From assembly GCA_937895975.1 (NCBI GenBank), contig CALBLG010000159.1:1-24105 (forward strand): a stretch of DNA of 24,105 bases. Direction: 5' to 3'. Below the pieces are notes generated by a model. The model saw nothing but the letters and a program-made list of their open reading frames with translations. It had not been told where the DNA came from and did no database searches. The DNA is from an uncultured Slackia sp. (GTDB lineage Bacteria; Actinomycetota; Coriobacteriia; Coriobacteriales; Eggerthellaceae). The position numbers and the translations under genes were made by a program. Shown here one piece after another: positions 13,340 to 22,684 of this stretch; within the stretch, counting starts at the first letter, position 1; the number at the start of each line of letters is the position of its first letter.

Positions 13340-15871
13340 ATGACCAGCATCGACATCGATTCCCTCAACCCCGCGCAACGAGAGGCCGTGCTGTGCACCG
13401 AGGGCCCGCTGCTCGTGCTGGCGGGCGCCGGCTCGGGCAAAACGCGCGTGCTCACGTACCGCATCGCTCATATGCTGGCCGACAACGGCGTGCGACCGTG
13501 GGAGATTCTGGCGATCACGTTCACCAACAAGGCGGCCGCCGAGATGCGCGAGCGCTTGGGCAAGCTGGTGGGGCCGGGGGCGCGCGGCATGTGGGTATCC
13601 ACGTTCCACAGTATGTGCGTGCGCATCTTGCGCGTCGATTGCGAGAAGCTCGGCTTTGACAAAGGCTTCACCATCTACGACGACGACGATTCGAAGCGCC
13701 TGGTGAAAGACATTTATTCCGAGCTCGACCTCGACCCGAAGCGCTGGCCCATCAACAATATCCGCAATCGCATTTCGTCGGCGAAAAACGAGCTGATGAC
13801 GCCTGGCGAATTCGCGAAAAGCGCTACGGGCGACCCGGGCGCGAAAGTGGCCGCGCGCGTGTACGAAAAACTGCAGCAGCGCTTGAAGGCCGCGAACGCC
13901 TTCGACTTCGACGATTTGCTGCTGTACACGCACCTTCTGCTGAAAAACCACGCCGACGTGCTTGAGGCGTACCAGAACCGCTTCCGCTATCTGCTGGTAG
14001 ACGAGTATCAGGACACGAACAAGGCGCAGTACGAAATCACGAAGCTGCTCGCTGCGAAAAACCAGAACATCATGGTTGTGGGCGACGACGACCAATCCAT
14101 TTACAGTTGGCGCGGCGCCGACATTCGCAATATTCTGGAATTCGAGAGCGACTACCCCAACTGCAAAACGGTGAAGTTGGAGGAAAACTACCGCTCCACG
14201 GGCAATATCTTGAACGCGGCGAACGCCGTGGTGCGCCATAACCAGCACCGCAAAGACAAAACGCTGCGCACGTCGCAGCCCGACGGCGACAAGATTTACG
14301 TGTACGTGGCCTCCGACGAGCGCGACGAGGGTCGCTGGATTGCCAGCGAGATCGACAAGCGCCGCGCCGAGGGTTTTTCCTACGACGAGATGGCCGTGTT
14401 CTACCGCACGAACGCGCAGTCGCGATCGCTCGAAGACATGATGCTGCGTGCCGGCGTGCCGTATAAAATTGTCGGCGGCACGCGATTCTTCGACCGTGCC
14501 GAGATTCGCGACGTGATGGCATACCTCACGTTGCTCGTGAACCCCAACGACGACATAGCCGCCAAGCGTGTGATCAACACGCCGCGCCGCGGCATCGGCA
14601 AAACCACGATTGAGTACATCGATCGGGCGGCGGCCATGACGAACATGCCGTTCATGCTGGCGGCCGAGCTGTGCGTGGCCGACGACAACCTGCAGATGCG
14701 CGCCCGCACGGCGCTCGGCGGCTTCGTGTCGTTGATCGAGGAATGCCGCAGCTATGGCGGCGACCTGCGCAAGGTGATCGAGGCCGTCATTCAGAAGTCG
14801 GGGCTTATCGCGGCGCTGGAAAATGAGAACACCGACGAGGCACGCGGGCGTGTGGAAAACATCAAGGAATTTTTGTCGGTCGTCGAGGAATACGTGCAAT
14901 CGCACCAGAATTCCGACGAAGAGGAAGCCGATCTTCCCGAGGGCGAGAACCTGGCCGGCGTGCGCCAGCTGTCGCCCGATTCGCTGGCCGACTTCATCGA
15001 ATGGGTGCGCCTGCGTACCGACCTGGATTCCATGGCCGAGGACGATTCAGCCGTCACGCTGATGACGGTGCATGCGAGCAAGGGCCTCGAGTTCGATGTG
15101 GTATTCGTGGCCGGCATGGAGGAAACGCTGTTCCCTCACTCGAATTCCTCGCAAGACGAATCGGGCTTGGAGGAGGAGCGTCGCCTGGCTTACGTCGCCA
15201 TCACGCGCGCCCGCAAGAAGCTGTATTTGACGTGTGCCCAGTCGCGCACGATTTTCGGCGATACGGTGGCAAATCCCATCTCGCGCTTCATCGGCGAGAT
15301 TCCCGGCGAGTTGCGCCAGACCATTGGTTTGGGCTCAATGGGCTTTTCGGGCACGGGCTGGGAAAAGCGCGGCAGCCGTCGCGGCATTTCGGGCTCGGGC
15401 GTGGAAGCTGGCGGCGGACGCGTGTTCGGTCAGTCGAGCGCAAACGTGGCCTCGCGCCGCAATTCGTCGACGGGCGGGCGCACGTTCGGAAGCGGGCAGG
15501 CAAGCCACGGCGGCCAATCGTTCGCCGATTTCACGTCGACGCATGGCAGCGCTTCTAGGCGCGCAAGCGGTGCGGGAGCGCGTTCCGCGGGTTCGGTCGG
15601 CTCGTTGCGTTCGCGCGGCGGCTCGGGTAAAGTGCCCACGTATGTGCCTGAAGGCGGCTGGGGCGGTTCGGCGGCGACGCATTCGGCTTCGGCCGGCAAG
15701 AAGGCGGCTGCGGGTACGACGTTCGCCGCGGGCGATACCATCGACCACAAAACGTTTGGCCGCGGCAAAGTACTGAAAGTCGATGGTGATTCGCTGGTCA
15801 TCAAATTTGCCCGCACTGGCCAAACGAAGACATTGCTGAAAGACTACGCGCCTATCGTGAAAATCGGATAA
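13340..15871 (+). CDS. pcrA: ATP-dependent DNA helicase PcrA/UvrD
   Basis: PcrA/UvrD is a 3'-5' superfamily 1A helicase for nucleotide-excision and mismatch repair and for clearing stalled RNA polymerase. All core motifs are present: Walker A GAGSGKT (29-35), TFTNKAAAEMRER, DEYQDTN, GDDDQSIYSWRGAD, ENYRST, TVHASKGLEFDVVFV and LAYVAITRARKKL. The product is 843 residues, longer than most (about 720-760). The extra length is a Gly/Ser/Arg-rich, apparently disordered linker (about residues 660-790). It is followed by the conserved C-terminal Tudor-like domain (DTIDHKTFGRGKVLKVDGDSL), known in UvrD/PcrA to contact RNA polymerase. ATG 13340 follows TAAGGA. A long hairpin lies just upstream. Confidence 0.95.
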   Translation: MTSIDIDSLNPAQREAVLCTEGPLLVLAGAGSGKTRVLTYRIAHMLADNGVRPWEILAITFTNKAAAEMRERLGKLVGPGARGMWVSTFHSMCVRILRVDCEKLGFDKGFTIYDDDDSKRLVKDIYSELDLDPKRWPINNIRNRISSAKNELMTPGEFAKSATGDPGAKVAARVYEKLQQRLKAANAFDFDDLLLYTHLLLKNHADVLEAYQNRFRYLLVDEYQDTNKAQYEITKLLAAKNQNIMVVGDDDQSIYSWRGADIRNILEFESDYPNCKTVKLEENYRSTGNILNAANAVVRHNQHRKDKTLRTSQPDGDKIYVYVASDERDEGRWIASEIDKRRAEGFSYDEMAVFYRTNAQSRSLEDMMLRAGVPYKIVGGTRFFDRAEIRDVMAYLTLLVNPNDDIAAKRVINTPRRGIGKTTIEYIDRAAAMTNMPFMLAAELCVADDNLQMRARTALGGFVSLIEECRSYGGDLRKVIEAVIQKSGLIAALENENTDEARGRVENIKEFLSVVEEYVQSHQNSDEEEADLPEGENLAGVRQLSPDSLADFIEWVRLRTDLDSMAEDDSAVTLMTVHASKGLEFDVVFVAGMEETLFPHSNSSQDESGLEEERRLAYVAITRARKKLYLTCAQSRTIFGDTVANPISRFIGEIPGELRQTIGLGSMGFSGTGWEKRGSRRGISGSGVEAGGGRVFGQSSANVASRRNSSTGGRTFGSGQASHGGQSFADFTSTHGSASRRASGAGARSAGSVGSLRSRGGSGKVPTYVPEGGWGGSAATHSASAGKKAAAGTTFAAGDTIDHKTFGRGKVLKVDGDSLVIKFARTGQTKTLLKDYAPIVKIG

Positions 15872-15897
15872 ACGGTGTTTTGCTCTACGCCAAACCA

Positions 15898-15928
15898 AAA
15901 AGAAGGGGCCTAAGGGCTCCTTCTTTTA
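15898..15928. terminator. Bidirectional terminator between pcrA and sdaA
   Basis: AAGAAGGGGCC (15900-15910) pairs with GGCTCCTTCTT (15915-15925), one G-U pair, with T-runs on both strands. It closes the two converging genes. Confidence 0.85.
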
Positions 15929-16006
15929 TGCTCAATATCTGTTAGTAATTGCAACAAAAAGCTACTATACGTTGTAAATTTATGATTAATTACACTGTAA
16001 AGTCTT

Positions 16007-17728
16007 CTATTTCATGCAACTCTCGCAGAATGCGCAGGCTGAAGGCGTCGCGGCCATGCCACCCAGCGCGCTTTCGCGCAGCTCGAAAGGAAGAGAATTG
16101 CCCACGCGGCGCATGGCTTCCACGGTCTCGTCGAAGCCGACGAGGTTCTCGACGCCCGAAAGCGCGATTTGGGCCGACACGATGGCGTTGGCCACGCCGG
16201 TCGCGTTGCGTTTCTGGCACGGCGCCTCTACCAAGCCCGCAATGGGGTCGCACACCAAGCCCATCAGTCCGCACAGTGCATTGCTCGCTGCGGCAAAACA
16301 TTGGCGAGGAGTTCCGCCGAACAGCTCGCATGCAGCGCTTGCGGCCATGGCGCTCGCTGCGCCCACTTCGGCCTGGCAGCCGCCCTCGGCCCCAGCGACC
16401 GTCGCGTTGCGCGTAATCAGGTATCCGATTGCCGCGGCATTGGCAAGCGCATGTACCAGCTCATCGTCGGAAAAGCCGTGGATGTCTTGCGCGGCCAGCA
16501 GCATCGCGGGCAGCACGCCCGACGAACCCGCGGTGGGAGCCGCCACAATGCGGCCCATCGAGGCGTTGGTCTCCAATACGGCCATGGCATAGGTGGTCGC
16601 GCGCGCCAACAGGGGGTCGGCCACGCTCGAGGGCGTTTCCTGCGCGTCGCCTGCGTTCGTGGCGCCGCGCTCGTTGTCGGCCTTTTCCCTCCACGCCGAT
16701 GCATTTTTTCTCTCCAACACCGAAAGCGCGGCCGCTTCGCCGCCGATGAGCCCGCCCATCGATTTGACGGGGGAAGCCAGAGGCGCCGTGGCTGATTCGC
16801 GCATCACGGCAAGCGCCCGTTCAAGGTAGCGCCGCGTGTTGTCGACGGCCACGCCGTCGGCGGCAAGCATGCAACGCTCGCGTCGGCATATCGCTTCGGA
16901 AATGCTCGCGCCTTCGTTTTCGCAATAGGCCAAAAGCTCGGCGCCGTTTGCGAAGTCCAGCTGTTCGAACGCCGCCGCGGCTTCTTGCGGCGTGAGCCCT
17001 GCTGCGAACCCGCCGCTGGCCGCCTCGCCCTTCACGGGCGCCACGGCCTCGCTTGCGCGGTCGCTTTTCACGATGCGCACGTCGAAGATGTCGGGGTGTT
17101 TGGCGATGGACGCGGCCACGCGCTCGTCGACTTCGTCGTCGGTCTGCATGATGGTGTAGGCCAGCTCGCCCTTGCGTTCGCGGAACAGCTTCGTGGTGGC
17201 GATGTTCACGTCGAATACCGAAAGGCAGGTGGCGATATGCGCCAAAACGCCAGCCACGTCGCGCTGCTTCACCACGATGCTGTGGAACTCGCCGGTCAGG
17301 CGCACGTCGATGCCGTTGATGCGCGTGATGACGGCCGCCCCGCCGCCGATGCTTTCGCCGCGCATGGACGTGTGCGCGCCCGTGGAGTCGGTCACCTCGA
17401 TGCAAACGGTGTTGGGGTGGGGCATGGGCTCGTTCGGGCGCGGCTCGAACACGAAGCTCAGATTCCGTTCCTTGGCTATCTCGAACGAGTCGCGGATGCG
17501 CTCGTCGTCGGCGGCCATGCCCAAAAGGCCAGCAACCAGCGCCTTGTCGGTGCCGTGCCCGCGATAGGTGTGCGCGAAGCTGCCGTACAGGTGAAACGAC
17601 GCCTGGCGCGGCTCGCCGGCCAGAAGCCGCCGGCACATGCTTGCGATGCGCAGCGCGCCGGCGGTGTGGCTGCTCGACGGGCCAATCATGATGGGGCCGA
17701 TGATGTCGCGGATGCCGAGAATTCTCAT
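16007..17728 (-). CDS. sdaA: L-serine dehydratase, iron-sulfur dependent, fused beta-alpha form
   Basis: The enzyme converts L-serine to pyruvate and ammonia using a [4Fe-4S] cluster. This 573-residue chain joins the beta domain (SSSHTAG at 18-24), an ACT-like segment (about 145-225, VVKQRDVAGVLAHIATCL) and the catalytic alpha domain. Likely cluster ligands are Cys451, Cys493 and Cys504, with spacing C-X41-C-X10-C as in the Legionella enzyme. The C-terminal tail is Cys-rich (CAFCESC); in the Legionella structure a terminal Cys enters the active site. ATG 17728 has AGGAGG just upstream. The open frame continues to 18841, but that part is the antisense of ppaC. A linker of variable sequence lies around residues 340-370. 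Confidence 0.95.
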   Translation of the reverse strand: MRILGIRDIIGPIMIGPSSSHTAGALRIASMCRRLLAGEPRQASFHLYGSFAHTYRGHGTDKALVAGLLGMAADDERIRDSFEIAKERNLSFVFEPRPNEPMPHPNTVCIEVTDSTGAHTSMRGESIGGGAAVITRINGIDVRLTGEFHSIVVKQRDVAGVLAHIATCLSVFDVNIATTKLFRERKGELAYTIMQTDDEVDERVAASIAKHPDIFDVRIVKSDRASEAVAPVKGEAASGGFAAGLTPQEAAAAFEQLDFANGAELLAYCENEGASISEAICRRERCMLAADGVAVDNTRRYLERALAVMRESATAPLASPVKSMGGLIGGEAAALSVLERKNASAWREKADNERGATNAGDAQETPSSVADPLLARATTYAMAVLETNASMGRIVAAPTAGSSGVLPAMLLAAQDIHGFSDDELVHALANAAAIGYLITRNATVAGAEGGCQAEVGAASAMAASAACELFGGTPRQCFAAASNALCGLMGLVCDPIAGLVEAPCQKRNATGVANAIVSAQIALSGVENLVGFDETVEAMRRVGNSLPFELRESALGGMAATPSACAFCESCMK

Positions 17729-17796
17729 GCGTCGCCTCCTGCTGATAATTCTATGGGTCGTGCGCTCGCGCCTGCTCGCGCGAGCTGGTGCCATGG

Positions 17797-17802
17797 TACA
17801 CT
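17797..17802 (+). promoter_or_regulatory. -10-like box of ppaC
   Basis: TACACT about 44 bp before the ppaC start, in the 117-bp divergent spacer with sdaA. No strong -35. On the minus strand, TAGAAT (17753-17748) could serve sdaA. Confidence 0.3.
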
Positions 17803-17845
17803 GTTGGGCTGTGAATTGTATGAAATGAAACAAGGAGGAAACCCC

Positions 17846-18781
17846 ATGCCTTCGATTCTGGTGTTCGGCCACAAGAATCCCGACAACGACGCCATTTCGG
17901 CTGCGGTCGGCTATGCGTATCTGAAAAATGAGCTCGCCAAGAAAAACGGCGAAGACGTCACCTACGAGGCTTGCCGCTTGGGCGCCCTGCCGCCCGAGAC
18001 CGAGTGGATTCTGGGCGAAAACGGCATCGAGGCCCCGCGTCTTATCGAGGGCGTGGGCGAGGGCGACAAGGTAATTCTCGTCGACCACAGCGAAGCCTTG
18101 CAGTCCGCCGACGGCTTGGCCGACGCCGAGATCGTGGAGATCATCGACCATCATCGCCTTGGCGGCCTCACCACGGCGCAGCCCCTTCGCTACAACGCCA
18201 TGCCCGTGGGCTCCACCTGCACCATCGTCGCGCGCGAGTTCGACATCGAGGGCATCGAGATGCCGAAGGGCATCGCCGCCGTGCTTCTGGGTGCCATGCT
18301 TACCGACACCGTCATCATGAAGTCGCCCACCACGACCGATTTCGATCGCGACATCATCGCGAAGACTGCCGCGTTCGTCGGCGTCGACCCGGTCGAATAC
18401 GGCATGAGCATCTTCAAGTGCCGCTCCAACCCGGCCGAGCTGCCCGTCGACAAAATCGTGAACGCCGATGCCAAGGAATTCGAGCTGTCTAATGGCAACA
18501 AGGTCTATATCGGCCAATTCGAGACGGTCGACCTGCAGGCCGTGCTTTCCCGCGAGGCCGAGATCCGCGAAGCCATCAAGGCGCTCGTCGCCGAGAAAGG
18601 CTACCAATTCGTGCTGTTCTTCGCCACTGACATCTTGGCTGAAGGCAGCCAGTTCATCGTCGAGGGCGACACCGAATTCGTGAACAAGGTGTTCGGCATC
18701 GACGTCACCGGCAAGAGCGTGTGGATGCCGGGCGTGCTTTCCCGCAAGAAGCAGGTTGCGGCTCCTATTTTGGCGGCGTAG
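17846..18781 (+). CDS. ppaC: Manganese-dependent inorganic pyrophosphatase (family II)
   Basis: PpaC hydrolyses pyrophosphate to phosphate, pulling biosynthetic reactions forward. The 311-residue length is typical. DHH-family metal-binding motifs are present: GHKNPDNDAI with His9, Asp13 and Asp15, then VDHSE and DHHRLGG. The C-terminal substrate-binding motif is SRKKQ at 299-303, a family II hallmark. No CBS or DRTGG regulatory insertion is present. ATG 17846 follows AAGGAGGA at 17832-17839, one of the best ribosome-binding sites in the window, which fits high expression. It is divergent from sdaA. Confidence 0.95.
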   Translation: MPSILVFGHKNPDNDAISAAVGYAYLKNELAKKNGEDVTYEACRLGALPPETEWILGENGIEAPRLIEGVGEGDKVILVDHSEALQSADGLADAEIVEIIDHHRLGGLTTAQPLRYNAMPVGSTCTIVAREFDIEGIEMPKGIAAVLLGAMLTDTVIMKSPTTTDFDRDIIAKTAAFVGVDPVEYGMSIFKCRSNPAELPVDKIVNADAKEFELSNGNKVYIGQFETVDLQAVLSREAEIREAIKALVAEKGYQFVLFFATDILAEGSQFIVEGDTEFVNKVFGIDVTGKSVWMPGVLSRKKQVAAPILAA

Positions 18782-18925
18782 GGTTGCGCCGCTTCGCCGA
18801 ACGACGCTAGCTGTCGACGCTGCGCCGGGTTCTGACGGCACGCTTCGGGCTCAGCCTTCGGATCGCGCGCCGAAGTACGCGTGGGTCCAGCTGGGCTGGG
18901 CGCGCCCGCCCGGGTGCAGAAGGTT

Positions 18926-18958
18926 GGTGTTGAAAATGCCACCGGCATTTTCAACACC
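18926..18958. repeat. Perfect 15-bp hairpin between ppaC and proC
   Basis: GGTGTTGAAAATGCC (18926-18940) is the exact reverse complement of 18944-18958, with loop ACC. It is not followed by a U-run on either strand. It may be a dispersed palindromic repeat, a factor-assisted terminator of ppaC, or an operator. The surrounding 18782-19059 has no gene. Confidence 0.8.
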
Positions 18959-19059
18959 CGAATCGCACTCGCCAGAACCCGCGCTTGCTGACTTTTAGCT
19001 GGCGTATGCATTCTTTATTTGACCAGTGCTTTTTCTTTGTCTTGAGAGCGGGTTCTTCC

Positions 19060-19851
19060 ATGCATAAAATCGGATTTGTTGGTTGCGGGAATATGGGTCG
19101 CGCCATGCTTTCGGGCTCGTTGAGGGCGAAGCTGTGCCAGCCGGGCGACGTGGTCGTGTCGGCCCGCACGCAGGCCACGCTCGACGCCGTCCACGCTGAA
19201 TTCGGCGTAGACGTGGCGCAGCGCAACGCCGATGCCGCCAAGGCCGAGATGGTGGTGCTCGCCGTGAAGCCCCAGATGTACGAGGCGGTTATTGCCGAGG
19301 TCGCTCCTGCGCTGCCCGATGACGCTATTTTGGTGTCCATCGCGCCTGGCAAATCGCTTGCATGGCTTGCCGAAAAAACTGGCGCGAAAAAAATTGTGCG
19401 CCTTATGCCGAACACGCCGGCGGCGATTGGCTGCGGCATGACGTCGGTCGCCTATGGCGACGGGCTCGACGAAGCCGACAAGGCCCGCGTCATGGCGTTC
19501 GTCGAATCGTTTGGCCAGGGCGAAGTGCTGCCCGAGCATCTGTTCGATGCGGCCACGGCCATTGCGGGGTGCTCGCCTGCGTACATATATATGTTCATTG
19601 AAGCTATGGCCGATGCCGGCGTGGCCGAGGGCCTGCCGCGTGCATCGGCGTATCGCATGGCGGCGGCGGCGGTCGAGGGTTCGGCGCGCATGGTGCTCGA
19701 AACCGGACAGCATCCGGCGCAGCTGAAAGACGCCGTGTGCTCGCCGGCCGGCACCACTATCGAGGGCCTGCGCGTGCTCGAGCAGCGCGGCATGCGCTCG
19801 GCCATCATCGAGGGCCTGCTCGCCACGGTCGAGAAGGCTCGGCGCCTGTAG
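19060..19851 (+). CDS. proC: Pyrroline-5-carboxylate reductase
   Basis: ProC carries out the last step of proline synthesis, reducing pyrroline-5-carboxylate with NAD(P)H. The 263-residue product has the N-terminal Rossmann motif GFVGCGNMG (5-13), the VRLMPNTPAAIGCGMT segment, and the C-terminal family signature ending CSPAGTTIEGLRVLE. I chose ATG 19060 because the protein then starts MHKIGFVG like other ProC proteins; the frame is open back to 18985, but those residues look non-homologous. The ribosome-binding site is weak (GAGAGCGGG). The next gene follows after 40 bp and may be cotranscribed. Confidence 0.93.
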   Translation: MHKIGFVGCGNMGRAMLSGSLRAKLCQPGDVVVSARTQATLDAVHAEFGVDVAQRNADAAKAEMVVLAVKPQMYEAVIAEVAPALPDDAILVSIAPGKSLAWLAEKTGAKKIVRLMPNTPAAIGCGMTSVAYGDGLDEADKARVMAFVESFGQGEVLPEHLFDAATAIAGCSPAYIYMFIEAMADAGVAEGLPRASAYRMAAAAVEGSARMVLETGQHPAQLKDAVCSPAGTTIEGLRVLEQRGMRSAIIEGLLATVEKARRL

Positions 19852-19891
19852 GCGCATGTAGCGGAACTAGGAAGGCAAGGGTTCGTCGTTC

Positions 19892-21211
19892 GTGTCGTCG
19901 TATCGCGATTCACATGACATCGATCAATCTGAAGAAGACGCGTCTCGCACCGCTGCGCGGGAGCGTCTTGCGCGCCGCCGCGCCCAGCACGACGACGGCG
20001 CGATTGACGAGGAGGCCATGGATTTGGCCGGTCTTCCGCATCGCTCAGGCGATGGGGAAGAGTCGCTGTTCGCGGCGAACAGGCCTCGTTCTCGCAGGTC
20101 GAAGTCGGAACCGAACCCCTATTCCGCATCCGGCCACACCCGCCGCGAGCAGTCTAGCGAAGCGTCGGGTCAGTCACGACGCGAGGCAGGCGACGCCCGG
20201 CGACCCCACGATGCTGCGCGGCCTAAGCAATCCCACGCTACGGGCGCCAGTGGCGTGCAGTTCGTCATGGCTGCGGTTTCTGCGGTGTCGAGCGTTCCTC
20301 GAACCGTCATGGTATGCGTGATCGCCGTGCTCATCGCGTTCGCGGCGATTGTCGCCGGCTCGCGCTCGTGCTCGACGCAGCCAGAAACCGCGTCTCCCGT
20401 CGTGGCCGATCAGGTTCAAGATGATTCCCAGCAAGATGCGGTCGAGGTTGAAGAGGAGCCTGCCGAACAGGCCGATTTCTCGAACCTTCCCTCTGGCTTG
20501 GATTCGTCGACGGTTGCCGCGCTCCAGGCGCAGGCCGATGATGCGCGCATTGTGAAAATCGTGAACAACGCCGCCGCGCTGGCGTCGACGGGCGAGGAAC
20601 GCCAAATCAAGATGCTCGAGCTGGCCGCAAACGACCCCCAGGCTATCGATTTCGTCGCCGATTTCCCGCAGCGCTACCCGTCGGTCGCCGCCGAGCCCTA
20701 CAAAGGCGACGTGCAGAAGGGCACGATTCCCGATTTGAAGCAGTGGGACCAGCGTTGGGGCTACATTGAATATTGCGGCGGGGCCCTTGGTTCTACCGGA
20801 TGCTGCCCCACGTCGCTTTCCATGGTCTACATGGGGCTCACCGGCAATACCGACAAATCGCCCGCCGACATGGCGGCGCTCGCCGACGCGGATGGCTATG
20901 CGGTCGACGAACAGGGCACCATTGGCAACTTCCTCGTTGACGAGGCTCCTGATTTGGGCCTGTCGTGCCAGAAATTCAATCCGTCTTCGCAAAGCCTCAC
21001 GTGGTTTCTGCAGAACGGCTTCGTGGTGGTGGTGAATGTGGGCGCGGGCGATTTCACCGACAGCGGCCATTTCTTCGTGGCGCGCGGCGTGTCAAGCGAC
21101 GGCTCCATCGAAATCAACGACCCTTATTCCAGTGTGAACACGGCGAAGACGTGGGATGCCGACACCATCACGGCCCAATCCATCGCGATGTACGCCTTTA
21201 AGGCGGCCTAG
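19892..21211 (+). CDS. Membrane-anchored C39-like papain-fold peptidase (putative)
   Basis: This 439-residue protein has a long, charged, probably disordered N-terminus (1-125), one transmembrane helix (about 139-157, VMVCVIAVLIAFAAIVAG), an acidic linker, and a C-terminal peptidase_C39_2-like domain (about 275-435). The domain opens with DLKQWDQRWG. The probable nucleophile is Cys304 in GCCPTSLSMVY; the family usually reads GCGPT. His393 (SGHFFVARG) and Asn409/Asp410 complete the likely site. With the basic N-terminus inside, the domain would be extracellular, perhaps acting on cell-wall peptides or proteins. The GTG start at 19892 has AAGG about 11 nt upstream. It probably shares a transcript with proC; the functional link is unclear. 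Confidence 0.75.
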   Translation: MSSYRDSHDIDQSEEDASRTAARERLARRRAQHDDGAIDEEAMDLAGLPHRSGDGEESLFAANRPRSRRSKSEPNPYSASGHTRREQSSEASGQSRREAGDARRPHDAARPKQSHATGASGVQFVMAAVSAVSSVPRTVMVCVIAVLIAFAAIVAGSRSCSTQPETASPVVADQVQDDSQQDAVEVEEEPAEQADFSNLPSGLDSSTVAALQAQADDARIVKIVNNAAALASTGEERQIKMLELAANDPQAIDFVADFPQRYPSVAAEPYKGDVQKGTIPDLKQWDQRWGYIEYCGGALGSTGCCPTSLSMVYMGLTGNTDKSPADMAALADADGYAVDEQGTIGNFLVDEAPDLGLSCQKFNPSSQSLTWFLQNGFVVVVNVGAGDFTDSGHFFVARGVSSDGSIEINDPYSSVNTAKTWDADTITAQSIAMYAFKAA

Positions 21212-21412
21212 GGAAGCGCTGATCATTCCGCCAGGCCTGCGCGGGGCGTATCCTCCATATATTTCAATGAGTTGCCAATAAACCCTCTAAGCGCACGGTT
21301 TTAAGGCATTTTGCCGACGTCCATCCTTCATGAGGGAAGGGGAGCGATTCGGGCGTGGTATGGTATTCCCTTAAGAAACGAATGCGCGCATCGCGCTATC
21401 AAGGGGGAGCTC

Positions 21413-22645
21413 ATGAAGAAATTCTTTACCAGCCTGCCGTTCATCTTGCTCGTGTCGGTTATCGCGGGCATCGTGGTGGGCCTGGTGGCCAACGAAACCG
21501 TCATGAACGTGGTAGTTACCGTGAAATACGTGCTCGGACAGGTAATCATGTTCTGCGTGCCGCTCATCATCATCGGCTTCATCGCCCCATCCATTACGAA
21601 GCTCGGCTCGAACGTGTCGCGCATTTTGGGCGTGGCGGTGCTCATCGCATACTGCTCGAGCGTGGGCGCGGCGCTGTTCTCGATGTTCGCGGGCTACGCC
21701 ATCATCCCGAATCTGTCTATCGCGACCTCGGTCGACGGGCTGAAGGAGCTTCCCGACGTCGTATTCCAGCTCGATATTCCCCAAATCATGCCCGTGATGA
21801 GCGCCTTGGTGCTTTCGGTGCTGTTGGGCCTTGCGGCAGTGTGGACGCGCGCCGAGCTCATCACGAAGCTGCTCGACGAATTCCAGCGCATCGTGCTGGC
21901 CATCGTCACGCGCGTCGTCATTCCCATCCTGCCGTTCTTCATTGCCACGACGTTTTGCGGCCTGGCCTACGAAGGCACCATCACCAAGCAGCTGCCGGTG
22001 TTTTTGGCCGTGGTCGTCATCGTCATCGTGGGGCACTATATTTGGCTCGCGGCGCTCTATGGGCTGGCTGGCGCGTATTCGGGCAAAAACCCGCTGAAGG
22101 TGCTGCGCCAATATGGACCGGCCTACTTGACGGCCATCGGCACCATGTCGTCTGCCGCGACGCTGGCCGTGGCGTTGCAGGGTGCGAACCGCGCGGTGCC
22201 GCCGCTGCGTCGCGACATGGTGAGCTTCGGCATTCCTCTGTTCGCGAACATCCACCTGTGCGGCTCGGTGCTTACCGAGGTGTTCTTCGTGATGACCATC
22301 GGTCAAATGATCGACGGCGCCATGCCCGAGCTCTCCACCATGGTGCTGTTCTGCCTATTGCTGGGCGTGTTCGCCATCGGCGCGCCCGGCGTGCCCGGCG
22401 GCACGGTCATGGCGTCGCTCGGCCTTATCACGGGCGTGCTGGGCTTCGGCGACACGGCCACGGCGCTCGTGCTTACCGTGTTCGCGCTGCAAGACAGCTT
22501 CGGCACCGCCTGCAACATCACGGGCGATGGCGCGTTGACGCTGATCCTTACCGGCTATGCGGAACGCCACGGCATCGAGGAGATGAGCGAGCACCGCGAG
22601 CTGTTCAATGCGGAAGACGAGCAGAAAATAGGTTTGGCGAAGTAA
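21413..22645 (+). CDS. Dicarboxylate/amino acid:cation symporter (DAACS, SLC1 family)
   Basis: DAACS proteins import glutamate, aspartate, serine/threonine or C4-dicarboxylates with Na+ or H+. The 410-residue product is strongly hydrophobic and has the family's re-entrant-loop motifs: serine-rich GTMSSAATLAVALQ, GAPGVPGGTVMAS, and the substrate/cation site in QDSFGTACNITGDGALTL. ATG 21413 follows AAGGGGGAG at 21401-21409; the frame is open upstream to 21311 but without a second start signal. A strong terminator follows, and 200 bp separate it from the peptidase gene, so it is likely monocistronic. Substrate cannot be assigned; serine would fit with the nearby L-serine dehydratase, but this is only a guess. 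Confidence 0.9.
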   Translation: MKKFFTSLPFILLVSVIAGIVVGLVANETVMNVVVTVKYVLGQVIMFCVPLIIIGFIAPSITKLGSNVSRILGVAVLIAYCSSVGAALFSMFAGYAIIPNLSIATSVDGLKELPDVVFQLDIPQIMPVMSALVLSVLLGLAAVWTRAELITKLLDEFQRIVLAIVTRVVIPILPFFIATTFCGLAYEGTITKQLPVFLAVVVIVIVGHYIWLAALYGLAGAYSGKNPLKVLRQYGPAYLTAIGTMSSAATLAVALQGANRAVPPLRRDMVSFGIPLFANIHLCGSVLTEVFFVMTIGQMIDGAMPELSTMVLFCLLLGVFAIGAPGVPGGTVMASLGLITGVLGFGDTATALVLTVFALQDSFGTACNITGDGALTLILTGYAERHGIEEMSEHRELFNAEDEQKIGLAK

Positions 22646-22650
22646 ACAAT

Positions 22651-22684
22651 GGGGCTGGTTTGCGAGCCAGCCCTCTCTTTTTAT
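22651..22684 (+). terminator. Intrinsic terminator of the DAACS gene
   Basis: GGGCTGG (22652-22658) pairs with CCAGCCC (22667-22673), then a T-rich tail with TTTTT. Confidence 0.88.

Noticed and set aside
13231..13659. 142-codon plus-strand frame starting in the pcrA leader
   Set aside because: It overlaps pcrA in another frame, and its first part is just the long hairpin.
13229..14905. 558-codon minus-strand open frame
   Set aside because: It is antisense to pcrA, which has all helicase motifs; no family-like content.
17729..18841. N-terminal extension of the L-serine dehydratase frame
   Set aside because: The extension is antisense to ppaC, and ATG 17728 has an AGGAGG site and the expected family N-terminus.
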